A stretch of 64,000 nucleotides of DNA, from assembly GCA_020846715.1 (NCBI GenBank), contig JADLDK010000011.1:1-64000 (forward strand). The letters run 5' to 3'. The notes beneath the pieces are model-generated. The model was not told where the DNA came from. It ran no database searches and was given only the letters and a program-made list of their open reading frames with translations. Origin of the DNA: Armatimonadota bacterium (GTDB taxonomy: Bacteria > Armatimonadota > UBA5829 > DSUL01). Positions 43,659 through 53,926 of this stretch are shown piece after piece; positions within the stretch are counted from its first letter, which is position 1, and every line of letters begins with the position of its first letter. The position numbers and the translations under genes are program-made.

Positions 43659-44309
43659 ATGCAGGATGCACGCCGGACAACCCGCGTAGACGCTTCCGTC
43701 CCGCTTGGGCCGGGTACGCCGGTCTGGCCGACAGACCCACCCGTTGAGTTACAACGCATTTCCTCAATCCGCAACGGTGACTCCTGCAACCTCACTCACG
43801 CGCGCTTTTCCGCCCATGCCGGAACCCACCTCGACGCCCCATGCCACTTTGTCGATTGCGATGAAGGAGTGGATACCCTCAATCTTGACACCCTGATTGG
43901 CCCCGCCTATGTATTGGATCTGGCACAGCATAGGGGCGCAATTGAAGCGAATGATCTGCAAAATACGCCTGAATGCCAGCGCCTGATTCTGCGAACTTCC
44001 AATACGACTCGAGGTCTGATGCGAATCAGAGATTTTACCCGGGACTATGCGCACATTGGAGAGTCGGGGGCACGCTGGCTTGTGGAGAGAGGAATTCGCC
44101 TGATTGGCGTTGACTATCTCTCTATCGAAGGCTTCAACACAGGCTCGCATACTGTCCACGATATCGTCCTTGGCGCGCGCGTCATTGCGGTGGAAGGGCT
44201 GGATCTGACGGACGTCGGCGGTGGGTGGTGGAAGATGATCTGCCTGCCCGCCAAGTTCGCAGGCGCAGACGGAAGCCCGGCCCGCGTCGTCTTCGAGCGG
44301 GAGAGCTAG
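43659..44309 (+). CDS. Cyclase/kynurenine formamidase-like hydrolase
   Basis: 216 residues from ATG 43659. The cyclase family hydrolyses N-formylkynurenine or similar amides and lactones with a metal. The metal motif HAGTHLDAPCHF (H-x-G-T-H-x-D, about 48-59) is complete; then VDYLSIEGFNTGSHTVHDIVLGARVIAVEGLDLTDV, also family-like. The first codon could be GTG 43644, which overlaps the previous stop, but GGAG then touches it, so I prefer 43659. It lies downstream of the sigma/anti-sigma pair and may be read with it. Convergent with uvrA, 9 bases away. Confidence 0.88.
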   Translation: MQDARRTTRVDASVPLGPGTPVWPTDPPVELQRISSIRNGDSCNLTHARFSAHAGTHLDAPCHFVDCDEGVDTLNLDTLIGPAYVLDLAQHRGAIEANDLQNTPECQRLILRTSNTTRGLMRIRDFTRDYAHIGESGARWLVERGIRLIGVDYLSIEGFNTGSHTVHDIVLGARVIAVEGLDLTDVGGGWWKMICLPAKFAGADGSPARVVFERES

Positions 44310-44318
44310 GGCGTCCCT

Positions 44319-47282
44319 CTAAGCGGCAGCCTCCACCTTTTTCACCGCGCTTTTTCTAGCCGGACGACGTCGGCCGCTGCCGTTCTCGGAGGCTGAATCT
44401 ATGGAGGCATTCAACGCCGCCTGCTGCACTTTCTCTGCGTCCAGCATGGGCCTGAGAAAGCGTCCGGTATGACTGGCTTCGCACGCGGCGACAGCTTCTG
44501 GTGTCCCCAGCGCCACGACTGTACCGCCCTGCTCGCCACCTTCCGGCCCCATATCAATAATCCAGTCTGCTGTCTTGATGACGTCCAGGTTATGCTCAAT
44601 AGCCAGTACAGAGTTGCCCTGAGAAGTCAGGCGCTGCAAGACTTCCAGCAGCTTCTTGATGTCGTGGAAATGGAGTCCGGTGGTGGGCTCATCGAGAATA
44701 TACAGGGTCTTCCCTGTGCCGCGCTTGGCCAGTTCCGTAGCCAGCTTCACGCGCTGGGCCTCACCCCCCGAAAGCTGTGTCGCGGGTTGTCCCAGCTTGA
44801 TATAGTCCAGTCCAACATCGTGAATTGTCGAGAGCTTTCGCGCGATGGGAGGAATATTTCGGAAGAACTCCAGCGCCTGTTGGACGGTCATGTCCAGAAC
44901 GTCCGCGATTGTCTTGCCTTTGTAGCGAACCTCCAGCGTTTCCCGGTTATAACGCTTGCCTTTGCACACCTCGCACGGAATATAGACGTCCGGCAGGAAG
45001 TGCATCTCAATCTTGATGATCCCATCCCCGTGGCATGACTCGCAGCGTCCTCCCTTCACGTTGAAGCTGAAACGGCCGGGCTTGTACCCACGCATACGGG
45101 CATCCGGAGTCTGAGCGAAGAGTTGCCGGATCATATCGAAAACACCCGTGTAGGTGGCTGGATTTGAACGCGGCGTGCGACCGATCGGGGACTGATTGAT
45201 GTCGATGACCTTGTCGACGTTCTCCGCCCCCTTCATTTCTCTGTGCTTGCCCGCGCCACGGAAGGTTCCATAGACTTCGCGCATCAGCCGCGGATACAAA
45301 GTCTCCTGAATCAGAGTCGACTTGCCAGAACCAGAGACTCCGGTCACGCAGGTAAATACTCCAAGCGGGATGCGCACGTCTATGTTCTTAAGGTTGTGCT
45401 GCGTAGCGCCTTTGACTTCGACAAACTTGCCGTTTGGCGATCGGCGCTCAACCGGGACTTCGATGCGCTCAACTCCGGCGAGGTAGCGGCCGGTAAAAGA
45501 CTCCGAATTTCTGATAATCTCCTCGATCGGACCTGCGGACACGACAAAGCCGCCGTGCTCTCCGGCTCCCGGACCAATATCAATGATCCAGTCCGCGGCC
45601 CGCATCGTGTCCTCGTCATGCTCCACAACGATGATCGTGTTCCCGAGATCGCGCAGGCGCACAAGAGTCTCAATGAGGCGATGGTTGTCGCGCTGGTGAA
45701 GCCCGATGCTTGGTTCGTCCAGAATGTACAAGACGCCCATCAGGCCGGAGCCTATCTGCGTCGCAAGACGGATGCGCTGAGCCTCGCCCCCCGCAAGCGT
45801 GCCTGCTGCACGGTTGAGAGTCAGGTAGGTCAGTCCAACATCTCGTAGAAAACCTAGACGTACTTTGATTTCTTTGACGACCTGCCGCGCGATAATCTGC
45901 TGACGCTCAGAAAGAGCGAGTCCGTCGAAGAAGTCCAGTGCGGCGCTGACTGACAGCTCCGTCACCTGCGAAATATTGCGATCCCCCAGTGTTACGGCCA
46001 GGCTCTCCGGCTTCAGGCGAGCGCCGTGACAGGACGGACACGGGTGGCTGGTCATCAGTCTTTCGGTCTCTTCGCGAAGCTGAGGAGACGTCGATTCTCT
46101 GTAGCGCCTGTCCAGCCAGTTGAGCACGCCCTCAAAGCGGGTCTGCCACACGCTCCCGCGCCCATACCTGCTCTCAGAGTGTATTTCGATTTGCCGATCG
46201 GAACCGTTGAGCAAAATCTGAAACTGTTTGGCAGTCAGGTCTTCAACAGGCGTATCCATTGTAAAGCCGTACGCCTCGCCAACTCCCTTTAGAACCTTCT
46301 GCCAGTATTCGCTGGTCGAGCGAGCGAGTGGCGCAATAGCTCCCTGATTGATTGACAGCTTTTTGTTCGGGATGACAAGGTCGGCGTCTATCTTCTGAAA
46401 CGCACCCAGCCCGTGGCACTCAGGGCAGGCGCCATAGGGAGAGTTGAAGGAGAAGTTACGAGGTGCGACCTCTTCCAGACTGACGCCGCAGTTCGGGCAT
46501 GCGAAGTGTTCGCTGAAGGTGAGCTCCTGCTCATCAAAGCCGTCCTGGTCGCCTTCTTTACGGGACTGAACGAAAACGCTCACGTTGCCACCGGCCAAGC
46601 GCAGGGCCGTGGAGATAGAATCAGAGATGCGCTGCCCGGCGTCCGAGCGCAGCACGATGCGGTCAATGACAACCTCGATGGTGTGCTGCTTGTAGCGATC
46701 CATCTCAATGTCGTCGGTCACCTCGTGCATCTGCCCGTCAACGCGCACGCGGACGTACCCCTGCTGGCGGACGTCGTCAATAACCGTTTGATACGTGCCT
46801 TTGCGACCACGCACGAGAGGAGCGAGAATCTGAAGCCGGCTACCCTCCGGCAGGCTGAGGACGGTATCCACAATCTGCTCTGTGGTCTGCTGGGCAACCG
46901 CCTGACCGCACTTCGGACAGTGCGGGGTCCCCACCCTGGCAAACAGCAGGCGCAGGTAGTCATAAATCTCCGTCACCGTGCCAACAGTAGAGCGCGGATT
47001 GCGCGTGGTGGATTTCTGGTCGATGGAGACGGCGGGTGACAGCCCCTGAATGTCGTCAACATCCGGCTTGTCCATCTGCCCCAGAAACTGCCGCGCGTAG
47101 GCTGAGAGCGACTCTACATACCGGCGTTGCCCCTCCGCATAAATGGTGTCAAAGGCCAGCGAAGACTTGCCCGAGCCGGACAGTCCCGTAATCACCACCA
47201 ATTTGTCGCGCGGAATCTCAAGATCGATATCTTTAAGGTTGTGCTGGCGCGCGCCGTGAATGATGATTTTGTCTTGAGACAT
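44319..47282 (-). CDS. uvrA: Excinuclease ABC subunit A
   Basis: 987 residues. Damage-scanning ATPase of nucleotide excision repair, which loads UvrB. Two ABC modules: [44 protein letters not shown] (first Walker A, about 31-75) and [12 protein letters not shown] (about 658). First zinc finger CPNCG...CPECHG, second [27 protein letters not shown]. The signature loops [12 protein letters not shown] and [12 protein letters not shown] are both present. The start is ATG 47282 ([18 protein letters not shown]), with GGGG before it; the frame extends 29 codons further but unlike the family. The Ala/Lys/Arg-rich C-terminal tail is a species trait. It diverges from the restriction island. Confidence 0.97.
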   Translation of the reverse strand: MSQDKIIIHGARQHNLKDIDLEIPRDKLVVITGLSGSGKSSLAFDTIYAEGQRRYVESLSAYARQFLGQMDKPDVDDIQGLSPAVSIDQKSTTRNPRSTVGTVTEIYDYLRLLFARVGTPHCPKCGQAVAQQTTEQIVDTVLSLPEGSRLQILAPLVRGRKGTYQTVIDDVRQQGYVRVRVDGQMHEVTDDIEMDRYKQHTIEVVIDRIVLRSDAGQRISDSISTALRLAGGNVSVFVQSRKEGDQDGFDEQELTFSEHFACPNCGVSLEEVAPRNFSFNSPYGACPECHGLGAFQKIDADLVIPNKKLSINQGAIAPLARSTSEYWQKVLKGVGEAYGFTMDTPVEDLTAKQFQILLNGSDRQIEIHSESRYGRGSVWQTRFEGVLNWLDRRYRESTSPQLREETERLMTSHPCPSCHGARLKPESLAVTLGDRNISQVTELSVSAALDFFDGLALSERQQIIARQVVKEIKVRLGFLRDVGLTYLTLNRAAGTLAGGEAQRIRLATQIGSGLMGVLYILDEPSIGLHQRDNHRLIETLVRLRDLGNTIIVVEHDEDTMRAADWIIDIGPGAGEHGGFVVSAGPIEEIIRNSESFTGRYLAGVERIEVPVERRSPNGKFVEVKGATQHNLKNIDVRIPLGVFTCVTGVSGSGKSTLIQETLYPRLMREVYGTFRGAGKHREMKGAENVDKVIDINQSPIGRTPRSNPATYTGVFDMIRQLFAQTPDARMRGYKPGRFSFNVKGGRCESCHGDGIIKIEMHFLPDVYIPCEVCKGKRYNRETLEVRYKGKTIADVLDMTVQQALEFFRNIPPIARKLSTIHDVGLDYIKLGQPATQLSGGEAQRVKLATELAKRGTGKTLYILDEPTTGLHFHDIKKLLEVLQRLTSQGNSVLAIEHNLDVIKTADWIIDMGPEGGEQGGTVVALGTPEAVAACEASHTGRFLRPMLDAEKVQQAALNASIDSASENGSGRRRPARKSAVKKVEAAA

Positions 47283-47433
47283 AGACACAAAACCCCTACT
47301 GTTGACCGAGCGGATGCTGACGCACTGGGAGCGGCTGTGCGAACCACTCCATTTTAGCCCAACGAACAAAAGTCGGGGGCAGGTTCCAGGGGACGAAATT
47401 GGGCTGTATTGCGCTCTCTCCTTCAGCTTCTGA

Positions 47434-47462
47434 TTGACCGCAGGCCGGTGATTCGCTATATT
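47434..47462 (+). promoter_or_regulatory. Sigma70-type promoter of the restriction island
   Basis: TTGACC (47434-47439), a 17-base spacer and TATATT (47457-47462). The start should fall near 47469, about 38 bases ahead of the res ATG. Both boxes are near consensus, so the island is likely transcribed constantly. Confidence 0.7.
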
Positions 47463-47506
47463 AAGCTGATCAGCGTGCGCGGACTACACGGCTGACACGA
47501 GATACC

Positions 47507-50500
47507 ATGGCTCAGGTCGTAATCGAAAACCCCGTTATCAACTCTCCTTTTGAGGAGCCCCGCCGCCACTTCCGCTTCGATGAAGATGGCATCACGAGCG
47601 ACATCGTCGAAAGCCGCAGGCGCAGCTCCTACTTCATTCCCGTCCCAAAAGCCAAGAAGAAAAGCAAACAGCTTGTGCTGGCTACGGAATGGACGCAGGA
47701 GCGAATCGAAGAGAATACCTTCATCAATCTGGTGCGCGAGCGCGTGGGATTGTGGCGGCGGGAGGGCAGACCAGGCGTTACCCCCGTTACCCGGCAGCTT
47801 CTTGCGCACTGGACCGCTGAAGATCGCGAGCGGCGGCTCTACTTCTGCCAGATCGAAGCGCTGGAGACTCTGATCTACCTAACCGAGTGCGCGGGCAAAA
47901 TGGGCGATGCGTCCCTGGCCACAAAGCTGAAAGACTTCAACAACGCCAGCAATCCCGGTTTGGACCGCCTTGCGCTCAAGATGGCCACGGGAACTGGCAA
48001 GACGGTCGTTATGGCCATGCTTATCGCCTGGCACACCCTCAACAAGCTGGCAAACCGGCAGGACACGCGCTTTTCCGATACTTTTCTGATTATCACGCCG
48101 GGAATCACCATCAAAGACCGCCTGCGCGTGTTGCTCCCAAACGACGGGGACAACTACTACCGGACTATGGATGTTGTGCCCGCCGACATGCGCGAAGATC
48201 TCGGTCAGGCCAATATCCTCATCACGAACTACCACGCATTCCTCCACCGGGAAAAGATCTCGGCCGGGAAGCTCACCAAAGAGGTGCTGCAGTCGCGTGG
48301 AGGTTCGTCAAGCTCGACGTTCACGGAGACGCCCGATGAAATGGTGCGCAGAGTGTGCCGGCAATTTGGCTCGAAGAAGAACATCATCGTCATCAACGAC
48401 GAAGCGCACCACTGCTACAGGCGCAAGCCGGAAGCCCCCGAAGAAAAGCTGACCGGCGATGAGCGCAAAGAGGCGCAGAAGCGCGACGAAGCAGCCCGCG
48501 TCTGGATATCAGGCATTGAGGCGGTCAAGAACAAGATAGGTGTAAAGGCCATCTACGATCTGTCCGCAACACCGTTCTTCCTTCGCGGGTCAGGCTATCC
48601 GGAAGGGATGTTGTTCCCGTGGGTTGTCTCGGACTTCTCTCTCGTGGACGCCATCGAGTCCGGCATCGTGAAAGTCCCGCGCGTGCCCGTAGCGGACGAT
48701 TCCATGACGGGCGACCAGCCGACGTACCGCGATCTGTGGACGCGCATCCGGGACGATCTCCCGAAAAAAGGCCGCGGCACGGAGGCTGCTCCCGTTGAAC
48801 CAAAGCTGCCAGCAGAGCTGGAAGGCGCCATTCGCAGCCTTTACGGCAACTACGAGAAATACTACCGGCAGTGGGAGCAGAGCACAGATGACGCCGGTAA
48901 TTCCGGCGTTCCGCCGGTGTTCATTGTCGTCTGCAACAACACGAACGTTTCGAAGCTCGTCTTCGACTTCATCGCCGGATGGGAGAAACCGCTCGAAGAT
49001 GGCCAGACGGTCAATGTGCCCGGGGCGCTCCCTCTTTTCAGCAATGTCGAGCACGGCCAGTGGCTGCACCGTCCGAACACGATTCTGATTGACAGCGAGC
49101 AGCTCGAATCGGGCGAGGCGATGAGCGATGAGTTCAAGAAGATAGCCGCCGCCGAGATCGAGGAGTTCAAGGCGGAGTATGTAGCGCGCTTCCCTGGACG
49201 CGACGCCAGCAAGTTGACCGATGAGGACCTGCTGCGCGAGGTTATGAACACGGTCGGTAAACGGGGAAAGCTGGGGGAGCATGTGCGCTGCGTTGTCTCA
49301 GTCTCAATGCTCACCGAAGGCTGGGATGCGAACACCGTGACCCATATCCTCGGGGTACGCGCATTTGGGACACAGCTCCTCTGTGAGCAGGTGGTTGGAC
49401 GCGGGCTGCGCCGAATGAGCCATCAGCCGGATGACAACGGGCTGTTCCCCGCAGAATACGCAGAGGTGTACGGCGTTCCGTTTTCCTTTATCCCGGCGGC
49501 CGGTTCGATGACCGACCCGAAACCCGGACCGATCCCCACGCGCGTCCGGGCGCTGGAAGACCGGATTGCATGCGAGATCACCTTCCCGCGTGTTTCGGGA
49601 TACCGCTATGAGTTTCCCGCGGAGCGGCTGACCGCAGATTTCACAGAGGATTCACGCTTCGCCCTCACGACCGAAGATGTTACCACTCGCACGAAGATGG
49701 GCGCCTTTGTCGGTGAAACCGTTATTCACAACCTGGATGACCTTCGCAAACACCGAATGCAAGAGGTGGCCTTTATCCTGGCCAAACGGACGCTCGAGGC
49801 GTACTTCCGGGACGAAGAGGGTAATATCAAACACTGGTACTTCCCGGATCTGGTCGAAATCGCCCGCCGCTGGCTTGAGGAATGCCTCACCTGCAAGGAC
49901 AACTGCTTCCCGCAGCTTATGCTCCTGACCCAGTTTCAGCACGACGCCGCCGACCGTATCTACAGGGCGATTGTGGCGTCCCAGGAGGGCGAAAAGCGGC
50001 TGATACCGATCCTGCGACCGTATGACACCGTCGGCTCCACGCGCTACGTGGACTTCGACACAACGCGCCCGGTGTATGCGACCGATCCGGAAAAGTGCCA
50101 CATCTCGCACGTCGTGGCCGACACGGAGTCGTGGGAGCAAAAACTTGCGCAGGCGCTGGAGGAGATGGTCGAAGTCGCACACTACGTCAAGAACCACAAC
50201 CTCGGCTTCACAATTCCCTATTCGCTTTCCGGGGAGGAGCGCAGCTACATCCCGGACTTCATCTGCCACGTCCGGCAGGGGGACGGACAGACGCTGAACC
50301 TGATCCTCGAGTGCTCCGGTGAAAAGAGAAAGGACAAGACGGCGAAGACCGCTACGGCCCGGACACTGTGGGTTCCAGCCATCAACAACCACGGCGGCTA
50401 CGGCCGCTGGGCGTTCCTGGAGATAAGCGATCCGTGGGATGCGAAGCAGACGATACGGGCCTGGCTCCATCATGCGTCCCATGAGACCCACAAGACCCAT

Positions 50501-50512
50501 GCCGATGTCTGA
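47507..50512 (+). CDS. Type III-like restriction enzyme subunit (Res, BPTD_3080-like)
   Basis: 1001 residues. SF2 helicase-nuclease of the type III Res kind; the build is that of the family called BPTD_3080 restriction endonuclease. Walker A ATGTGKTVVMAMLIAW about 159-174; DEAH-type motif IVINDEAHHCYR near 295; motif VI LLCEQVVGRGLRRM near 625-638. The C-terminal nuclease domain has YIPDFICHV (D917) and LILECSGEKRKDK (E935). Relatives usually read E-[VI]-K-G at the last site; here the Lys place is Ser937, so cleavage may be lost. The next gene overlaps by 8 bases, and the last 12 residues come from a 28-base repeat also found at the end of that gene. Confidence 0.88.
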   Translation: MAQVVIENPVINSPFEEPRRHFRFDEDGITSDIVESRRRSSYFIPVPKAKKKSKQLVLATEWTQERIEENTFINLVRERVGLWRREGRPGVTPVTRQLLAHWTAEDRERRLYFCQIEALETLIYLTECAGKMGDASLATKLKDFNNASNPGLDRLALKMATGTGKTVVMAMLIAWHTLNKLANRQDTRFSDTFLIITPGITIKDRLRVLLPNDGDNYYRTMDVVPADMREDLGQANILITNYHAFLHREKISAGKLTKEVLQSRGGSSSSTFTETPDEMVRRVCRQFGSKKNIIVINDEAHHCYRRKPEAPEEKLTGDERKEAQKRDEAARVWISGIEAVKNKIGVKAIYDLSATPFFLRGSGYPEGMLFPWVVSDFSLVDAIESGIVKVPRVPVADDSMTGDQPTYRDLWTRIRDDLPKKGRGTEAAPVEPKLPAELEGAIRSLYGNYEKYYRQWEQSTDDAGNSGVPPVFIVVCNNTNVSKLVFDFIAGWEKPLEDGQTVNVPGALPLFSNVEHGQWLHRPNTILIDSEQLESGEAMSDEFKKIAAAEIEEFKAEYVARFPGRDASKLTDEDLLREVMNTVGKRGKLGEHVRCVVSVSMLTEGWDANTVTHILGVRAFGTQLLCEQVVGRGLRRMSHQPDDNGLFPAEYAEVYGVPFSFIPAAGSMTDPKPGPIPTRVRALEDRIACEITFPRVSGYRYEFPAERLTADFTEDSRFALTTEDVTTRTKMGAFVGETVIHNLDDLRKHRMQEVAFILAKRTLEAYFRDEEGNIKHWYFPDLVEIARRWLEECLTCKDNCFPQLMLLTQFQHDAADRIYRAIVASQEGEKRLIPILRPYDTVGSTRYVDFDTTRPVYATDPEKCHISHVVADTESWEQKLAQALEEMVEVAHYVKNHNLGFTIPYSLSGEERSYIPDFICHVRQGDGQTLNLILECSGEKRKDKTAKTATARTLWVPAINNHGGYGRWAFLEISDPWDAKQTIRAWLHHASHETHKTHADV
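50474..50501 (+). repeat. 28-base direct repeat, copy 1 (3' end of res)
   Basis: Begins GCGTCCCATGAG and ends GACCCATG. It differs from copy 2 (51063-51090) at 3 of 28 positions. In the res frame it codes for ASHETHKTH. It lies directly before the four-helix gene start at 50505. Confidence 0.85.
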
Positions 50513-51104
50513 AGCAGGCTTCATCCCGAAGCACGGAGGCTACCAGGACCTTGCGGCCTACCAGAAAGCCAGGATCGTCTATGACGCGACGGCCGCCTTT
50601 TGTCAGCGCTTTGTTGACAGGCGCAGCCGGACACACGATCAGATGATTCAGGCGGCAAGGTCTGGCAAGCAAAACATCGTGGAAGGGAGCATGGCTTCGG
50701 CGACCTCCAAAGAGACGGAAATCAAGCTGATGAACGTCGCGCGCGCCAGTCTGGAGGAGCTTCTGGAGGACTACCGCGACTTTCTGCGCACGCGCAAACT
50801 GCCGGCGTGGGACAAAAACCACCCGCAGGCGCAGGTAATCCGGAAGCTGGCGTACGGGGAGCATGTGTCCTATAAGACTTATGAGACTCGTGTGGCCCAC
50901 GCGCCTCCGGAGGTCGCGGCAAACACCATCATCTGCCTGATTCACCAGACGAACTATCTGCTGGACCGCCTGCTGAGAAGCCTGGAGAAGTCCTTCCTTG
51001 AGGAAGGTGGCCTGCGCGAGCGCATGACGCGGGCGCGGCTGCGGCAACGTAACATTCAGCGTGCGTCCCATGAGGCCCAGAGGACCCATGAACAAGAAGA
51101 TTGA
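50505..51104 (+). CDS. Four-helix bundle protein (S23/IVS-like, 'suffix' type)
   Basis: 199 residues. About 15-115 matches the four-helix bundle of 23S rRNA intervening-sequence (S23) proteins: KARIVYDATAAFCQRFVDRRSRTHDQMIQAARSGKQNIVEG then KETEIKLMNVARASLEELLEDYRDFLR. A C-terminal helical part (about 150-185: NTIICLIHQTNYLLDRLLRSLEKSFL) fits the form named four-helix suffix domain. Known relatives may bind nucleic acid or partner proteins; the role in restriction loci is not known. ATG 50505 overlaps the res stop; the stop overlaps mod by 17 bases. Repeats at 50474 and 51063 bound it, and a third, degenerate copy (50871-50894) lies inside. Confidence 0.85.
   Translation: MSEAGFIPKHGGYQDLAAYQKARIVYDATAAFCQRFVDRRSRTHDQMIQAARSGKQNIVEGSMASATSKETEIKLMNVARASLEELLEDYRDFLRTRKLPAWDKNHPQAQVIRKLAYGEHVSYKTYETRVAHAPPEVAANTIICLIHQTNYLLDRLLRSLEKSFLEEGGLRERMTRARLRQRNIQRASHEAQRTHEQED
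51063..51090 (+). repeat. 28-base direct repeat, copy 2 (3' end of four-helix gene, mod start)
   Basis: 25 of 28 bases match copy 1 (50474-50501). It codes for ASHEAQRTH in the four-helix frame and ends with the ATG of mod at 51088. Its frame relative to the repeat is the same as in res, so recombination between the copies would leave a res gene with an intact end directly before mod. Confidence 0.85.
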
Positions 51105-53883
51105 GAACATCACCCATTCCGACACCCGGCCGAACATACCGACGGAGGAGCTTCGAGGGTTTGTAAGCGAGGACGAGCAGAAGCCGAAGGCGGTGCTGTA
51201 TCCGCGCGATCCGTCGCTGGACCCCCAGCTTGTGTGGAAGGGCAAGGACCAGCAGGACGCTGAGGACCTGTCCGTGCTGTCTGTCCCCATCTACATTCAG
51301 GAGAAGATTCACCCGCAGGCGATTATCGAGGACTTCCGGCGGCAGGCGAGCGCCCAAGCGTCTCCAGCGCCCCCCGCCCAGCTCGATCTGTTCGGCGATG
51401 CCTTCAACGGCCTGCCGTTCGAGGAACAGATTCAGTTCTACGAGCACGCCAACCACTGGTCCAACAGGATGATCCTGGGCGACAGCCTGCTGGTGATGAA
51501 CTCGCTGGCGGAGAAGGAGGGGCTGAAGGGGCAGGTCCAGATGATCTACATAGACCCGCCCTACGGCATCAAGTTCGGCAGCAACTGGCAGGTGTCCACG
51601 CGCAAGCGCGATGTGAAGGACGGGGCAGCCTCTGACCTGACGCGCCAGCCGGAGCAGGTCCGGGCGTTCCGGGACACGTGGGAGTACGGCATCCACTCGT
51701 ACCTCGCGTATCTCCGCGACAGGCTGGTCGTCGCCCGCGAGCTTCTCACTGAATCCGGCAGCGTGTTCGTGCAGATTGGTGATGAGAACGTGCACCTGGT
51801 GCGGTGCCTTCTGGACGAGGTGTTTGGGAGTGAGAATTCCTGCGGCGAGATAGTCTTTGCGAAAACCAGCGGTTTCCAGTCGCGCTTGCTGACCGGGGTT
51901 GCAGACTATCTGCTGTGGTACACGAAGAACCGAGAGGCTGTGAAGTACCATCAGCTTTACCTAAACAAGGAGTTGGGCGGTGGCGGCACAGCAGAATACC
52001 GCTATGCAATGCTGCCTGACGGAAGTACCCGCACACTCCCGACAGATGATTTAGCTGCGATACAACAGCTGCCGGCCGGCAGCAAGCTGTTCCGCCACGA
52101 CAATTTGGCGACACAAGGCAACCCTGTATTCGAGGTGGTAGTGAACGGGCGCACATATGCGAACAGCTACAAGTCGAACCCTGAAGGTATGGCGCGTCTG
52201 ATCACTGCCGGTCGCGTTTCCGCGCGGCGCAGTTCGGCAGGGTACATTAGGTTCCTCGACGATTTCGGTGCTGTCCCACTGAACGCTCTCTGGACTGACA
52301 CCGTCATAGCAGGCTGGAGCGAAGACAAGCAGTATGTGGTCCAGACCGCGCGCCGTGTGATCGAGCGTTGCCTCCTCATGACCACCGACCCCGGCGACCT
52401 CGTCCTGGACCCCACCTGCGGCAGCGGCACGACGGCGTACGTAGCGGAGCAGTGGGGACGCCGCTGGATCACCTGCGACACCTCTCGCGTAGCGCTGACC
52501 CTTGCCCGCACACGCCTTATGTGCGCGAAGTTTCCTTACTACCTGCTGGCCGATTCCCCCGAGGGGCGCAAGAAAGAGTCCGAAATCAGAGGGCTGGAAG
52601 CCGACCACGCCTCACTGCCCACTGACCACCAATCACTGACCACTGGCCACGACATCAAGCGCGGCTTTGTTTACCAGCGCGTGCCGCACATCACGCTGAA
52701 ATCCATCGCCAACAACGAAGAGATAGACACCATCCACGAAAAGTGGCAGCCCGCGCTGGAGGACTTGCGAGCAAAAATCAACCAGGCCTTCGGAAAGAGC
52801 TGGGAAGAGTGGGAAGTGCCGCGGACAGGGGACAGCGGGAAGAAGCCAGTGGGCAGTGAGGCGGAGGCCCTGCTGAAGAAATGGTGGGACCTGCGCCGGG
52901 AGCGCCAGCAGGAGATTGACGCCAGCATCGCCCGCCGGGCCGACGCCGAGTTTCTCTACGACAAGCCCTACGAAGACAACAAGCGCATCCGCGTTACAGG
53001 CCCTTTCACCGTCGAAAGCCTGTCTCCTCACCGCCAGATATCCGTGCAGAGCAAAAAAGAGCTTGAAAAGCCGACGGAGGACGGCTACCAGTTCTCTATC
53101 CGCGGAGCGGGCGAGTTTGGCGTCACCATCATCGAAAACATGAAGAAGGCCGGTGTCCAGAACACCGTCAAGGGTGAGCGGCTGAAGTTCGACCGTCTGG
53201 ACATCTACCCTGGCGAGTGGTTGCACGCGGCCGGTGAATATACGGAAGGGGAGACCACAAAGCGGGTGGCCGTCTGTGTGGGCCCGGAGTTTGGGACCGT
53301 CACGCCGGACCTCGTACGTGAAGCCGCCAAGGAGGCTGTGAAGGGCGCTGGATTCGACACGCTCCTCATCGCCGGCCTCGCCTTCGATCCACACGTCGGC
53401 GAGGAGACGAAGCGCTACGGAAACCTCGTCGTCCTTCCCACAAGGATCAACGCCGACCTCACGATGGGCGACGAACTCCTGAAGAAAACCGGCGCCGGAA
53501 ACCTCTTCATGATCTTCGGAGAGCCGGATATCGTGGTGAGCCACTTGTCTGGCGACCAGGTGCAGGTGACTATCCGCGGTGTGGACATCTACGATCCGAC
53601 GACTGGCGAGCTCCGGTCAGACGCAACCGACGAGATCGCCGCCTGGTTCATAGACACGAGCTACAACGAAGAGAGCTTCTTCGTGCGCCACGCCTATTTC
53701 ACAGGCGCAGGCGAGCCATACGACAAACTGAAGAGAGCGCTCCGAGCGGAGGTGGACGAAGCTGCGTGGGCCGATCTCTACCTCACCACAAGCCGCCCCT
53801 TCGCCCGTCCCGAATCCGGCAAAATCGCCGTCAAAGTCATCAACCACTATGGTGATGAGGTGCTGAAGGTGTACGACGTGTGA
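51088..53883 (+). CDS. N6-adenine DNA methyltransferase (type III-like Mod)
   Basis: 931 residues. Adds a methyl group to adenine N6 with S-adenosylmethionine. Motif IV DPPYG is at about 156-160 and motif I DPTCGSGT at about 441-448, the order of beta-class enzymes, with the target recognition region between. The C-terminal part past about 520 (YQRVPHITLKSIANNEEIDTIHEKWQP ... ) is long and not in classic 650-residue Mods; it is usual in this Res-type partner. ATG 51088 follows AGAGGA and overlaps the four-helix gene. A 10-base repeat at 52620-52643 makes a polar insert. The last 73 bases recur at 57548. Confidence 0.9.
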   Translation: MNKKIENITHSDTRPNIPTEELRGFVSEDEQKPKAVLYPRDPSLDPQLVWKGKDQQDAEDLSVLSVPIYIQEKIHPQAIIEDFRRQASAQASPAPPAQLDLFGDAFNGLPFEEQIQFYEHANHWSNRMILGDSLLVMNSLAEKEGLKGQVQMIYIDPPYGIKFGSNWQVSTRKRDVKDGAASDLTRQPEQVRAFRDTWEYGIHSYLAYLRDRLVVARELLTESGSVFVQIGDENVHLVRCLLDEVFGSENSCGEIVFAKTSGFQSRLLTGVADYLLWYTKNREAVKYHQLYLNKELGGGGTAEYRYAMLPDGSTRTLPTDDLAAIQQLPAGSKLFRHDNLATQGNPVFEVVVNGRTYANSYKSNPEGMARLITAGRVSARRSSAGYIRFLDDFGAVPLNALWTDTVIAGWSEDKQYVVQTARRVIERCLLMTTDPGDLVLDPTCGSGTTAYVAEQWGRRWITCDTSRVALTLARTRLMCAKFPYYLLADSPEGRKKESEIRGLEADHASLPTDHQSLTTGHDIKRGFVYQRVPHITLKSIANNEEIDTIHEKWQPALEDLRAKINQAFGKSWEEWEVPRTGDSGKKPVGSEAEALLKKWWDLRRERQQEIDASIARRADAEFLYDKPYEDNKRIRVTGPFTVESLSPHRQISVQSKKELEKPTEDGYQFSIRGAGEFGVTIIENMKKAGVQNTVKGERLKFDRLDIYPGEWLHAAGEYTEGETTKRVAVCVGPEFGTVTPDLVREAAKEAVKGAGFDTLLIAGLAFDPHVGEETKRYGNLVVLPTRINADLTMGDELLKKTGAGNLFMIFGEPDIVVSHLSGDQVQVTIRGVDIYDPTTGELRSDATDEIAAWFIDTSYNEESFFVRHAYFTGAGEPYDKLKRALRAEVDEAAWADLYLTTSRPFARPESGKIAVKVINHYGDEVLKVYDV
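52620..52643 (+). repeat. Short tandem repeat inside mod
   Basis: Two exact copies of CACTGACCAC (52620-52629 and 52634-52643), with weaker copies on either side from 52607 to 52655. It codes for a polar linker with TDHQSLTTGHDI between the methylase core and the C-terminal region. A similar peptide, GQSLTTDDIDI, ends the helicase gene at 57517. Confidence 0.55.
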
Positions 53884-53887
53884 GGGT
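53815..53887 (+). repeat. 73-base direct repeat, copy 1 (mod 3' end)
   Basis: Begins TCCGGCAAAATCG and ends TGTGAGGGT, covering the last 22 codons of mod, its stop, and four bases. Copy 2 is at 57548-57620, 3.7 kb away. 70 of 73 bases are the same. The three differences (53850, 53853, 53856) are T here and C there, each the third base of adjacent codons Tyr, Gly, Asp. Confidence 0.95.
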
Positions 53888-53926
53888 GGAAGGAACTCAT
53901 CACAAACTTGGCAAGAAAGGAATCGC

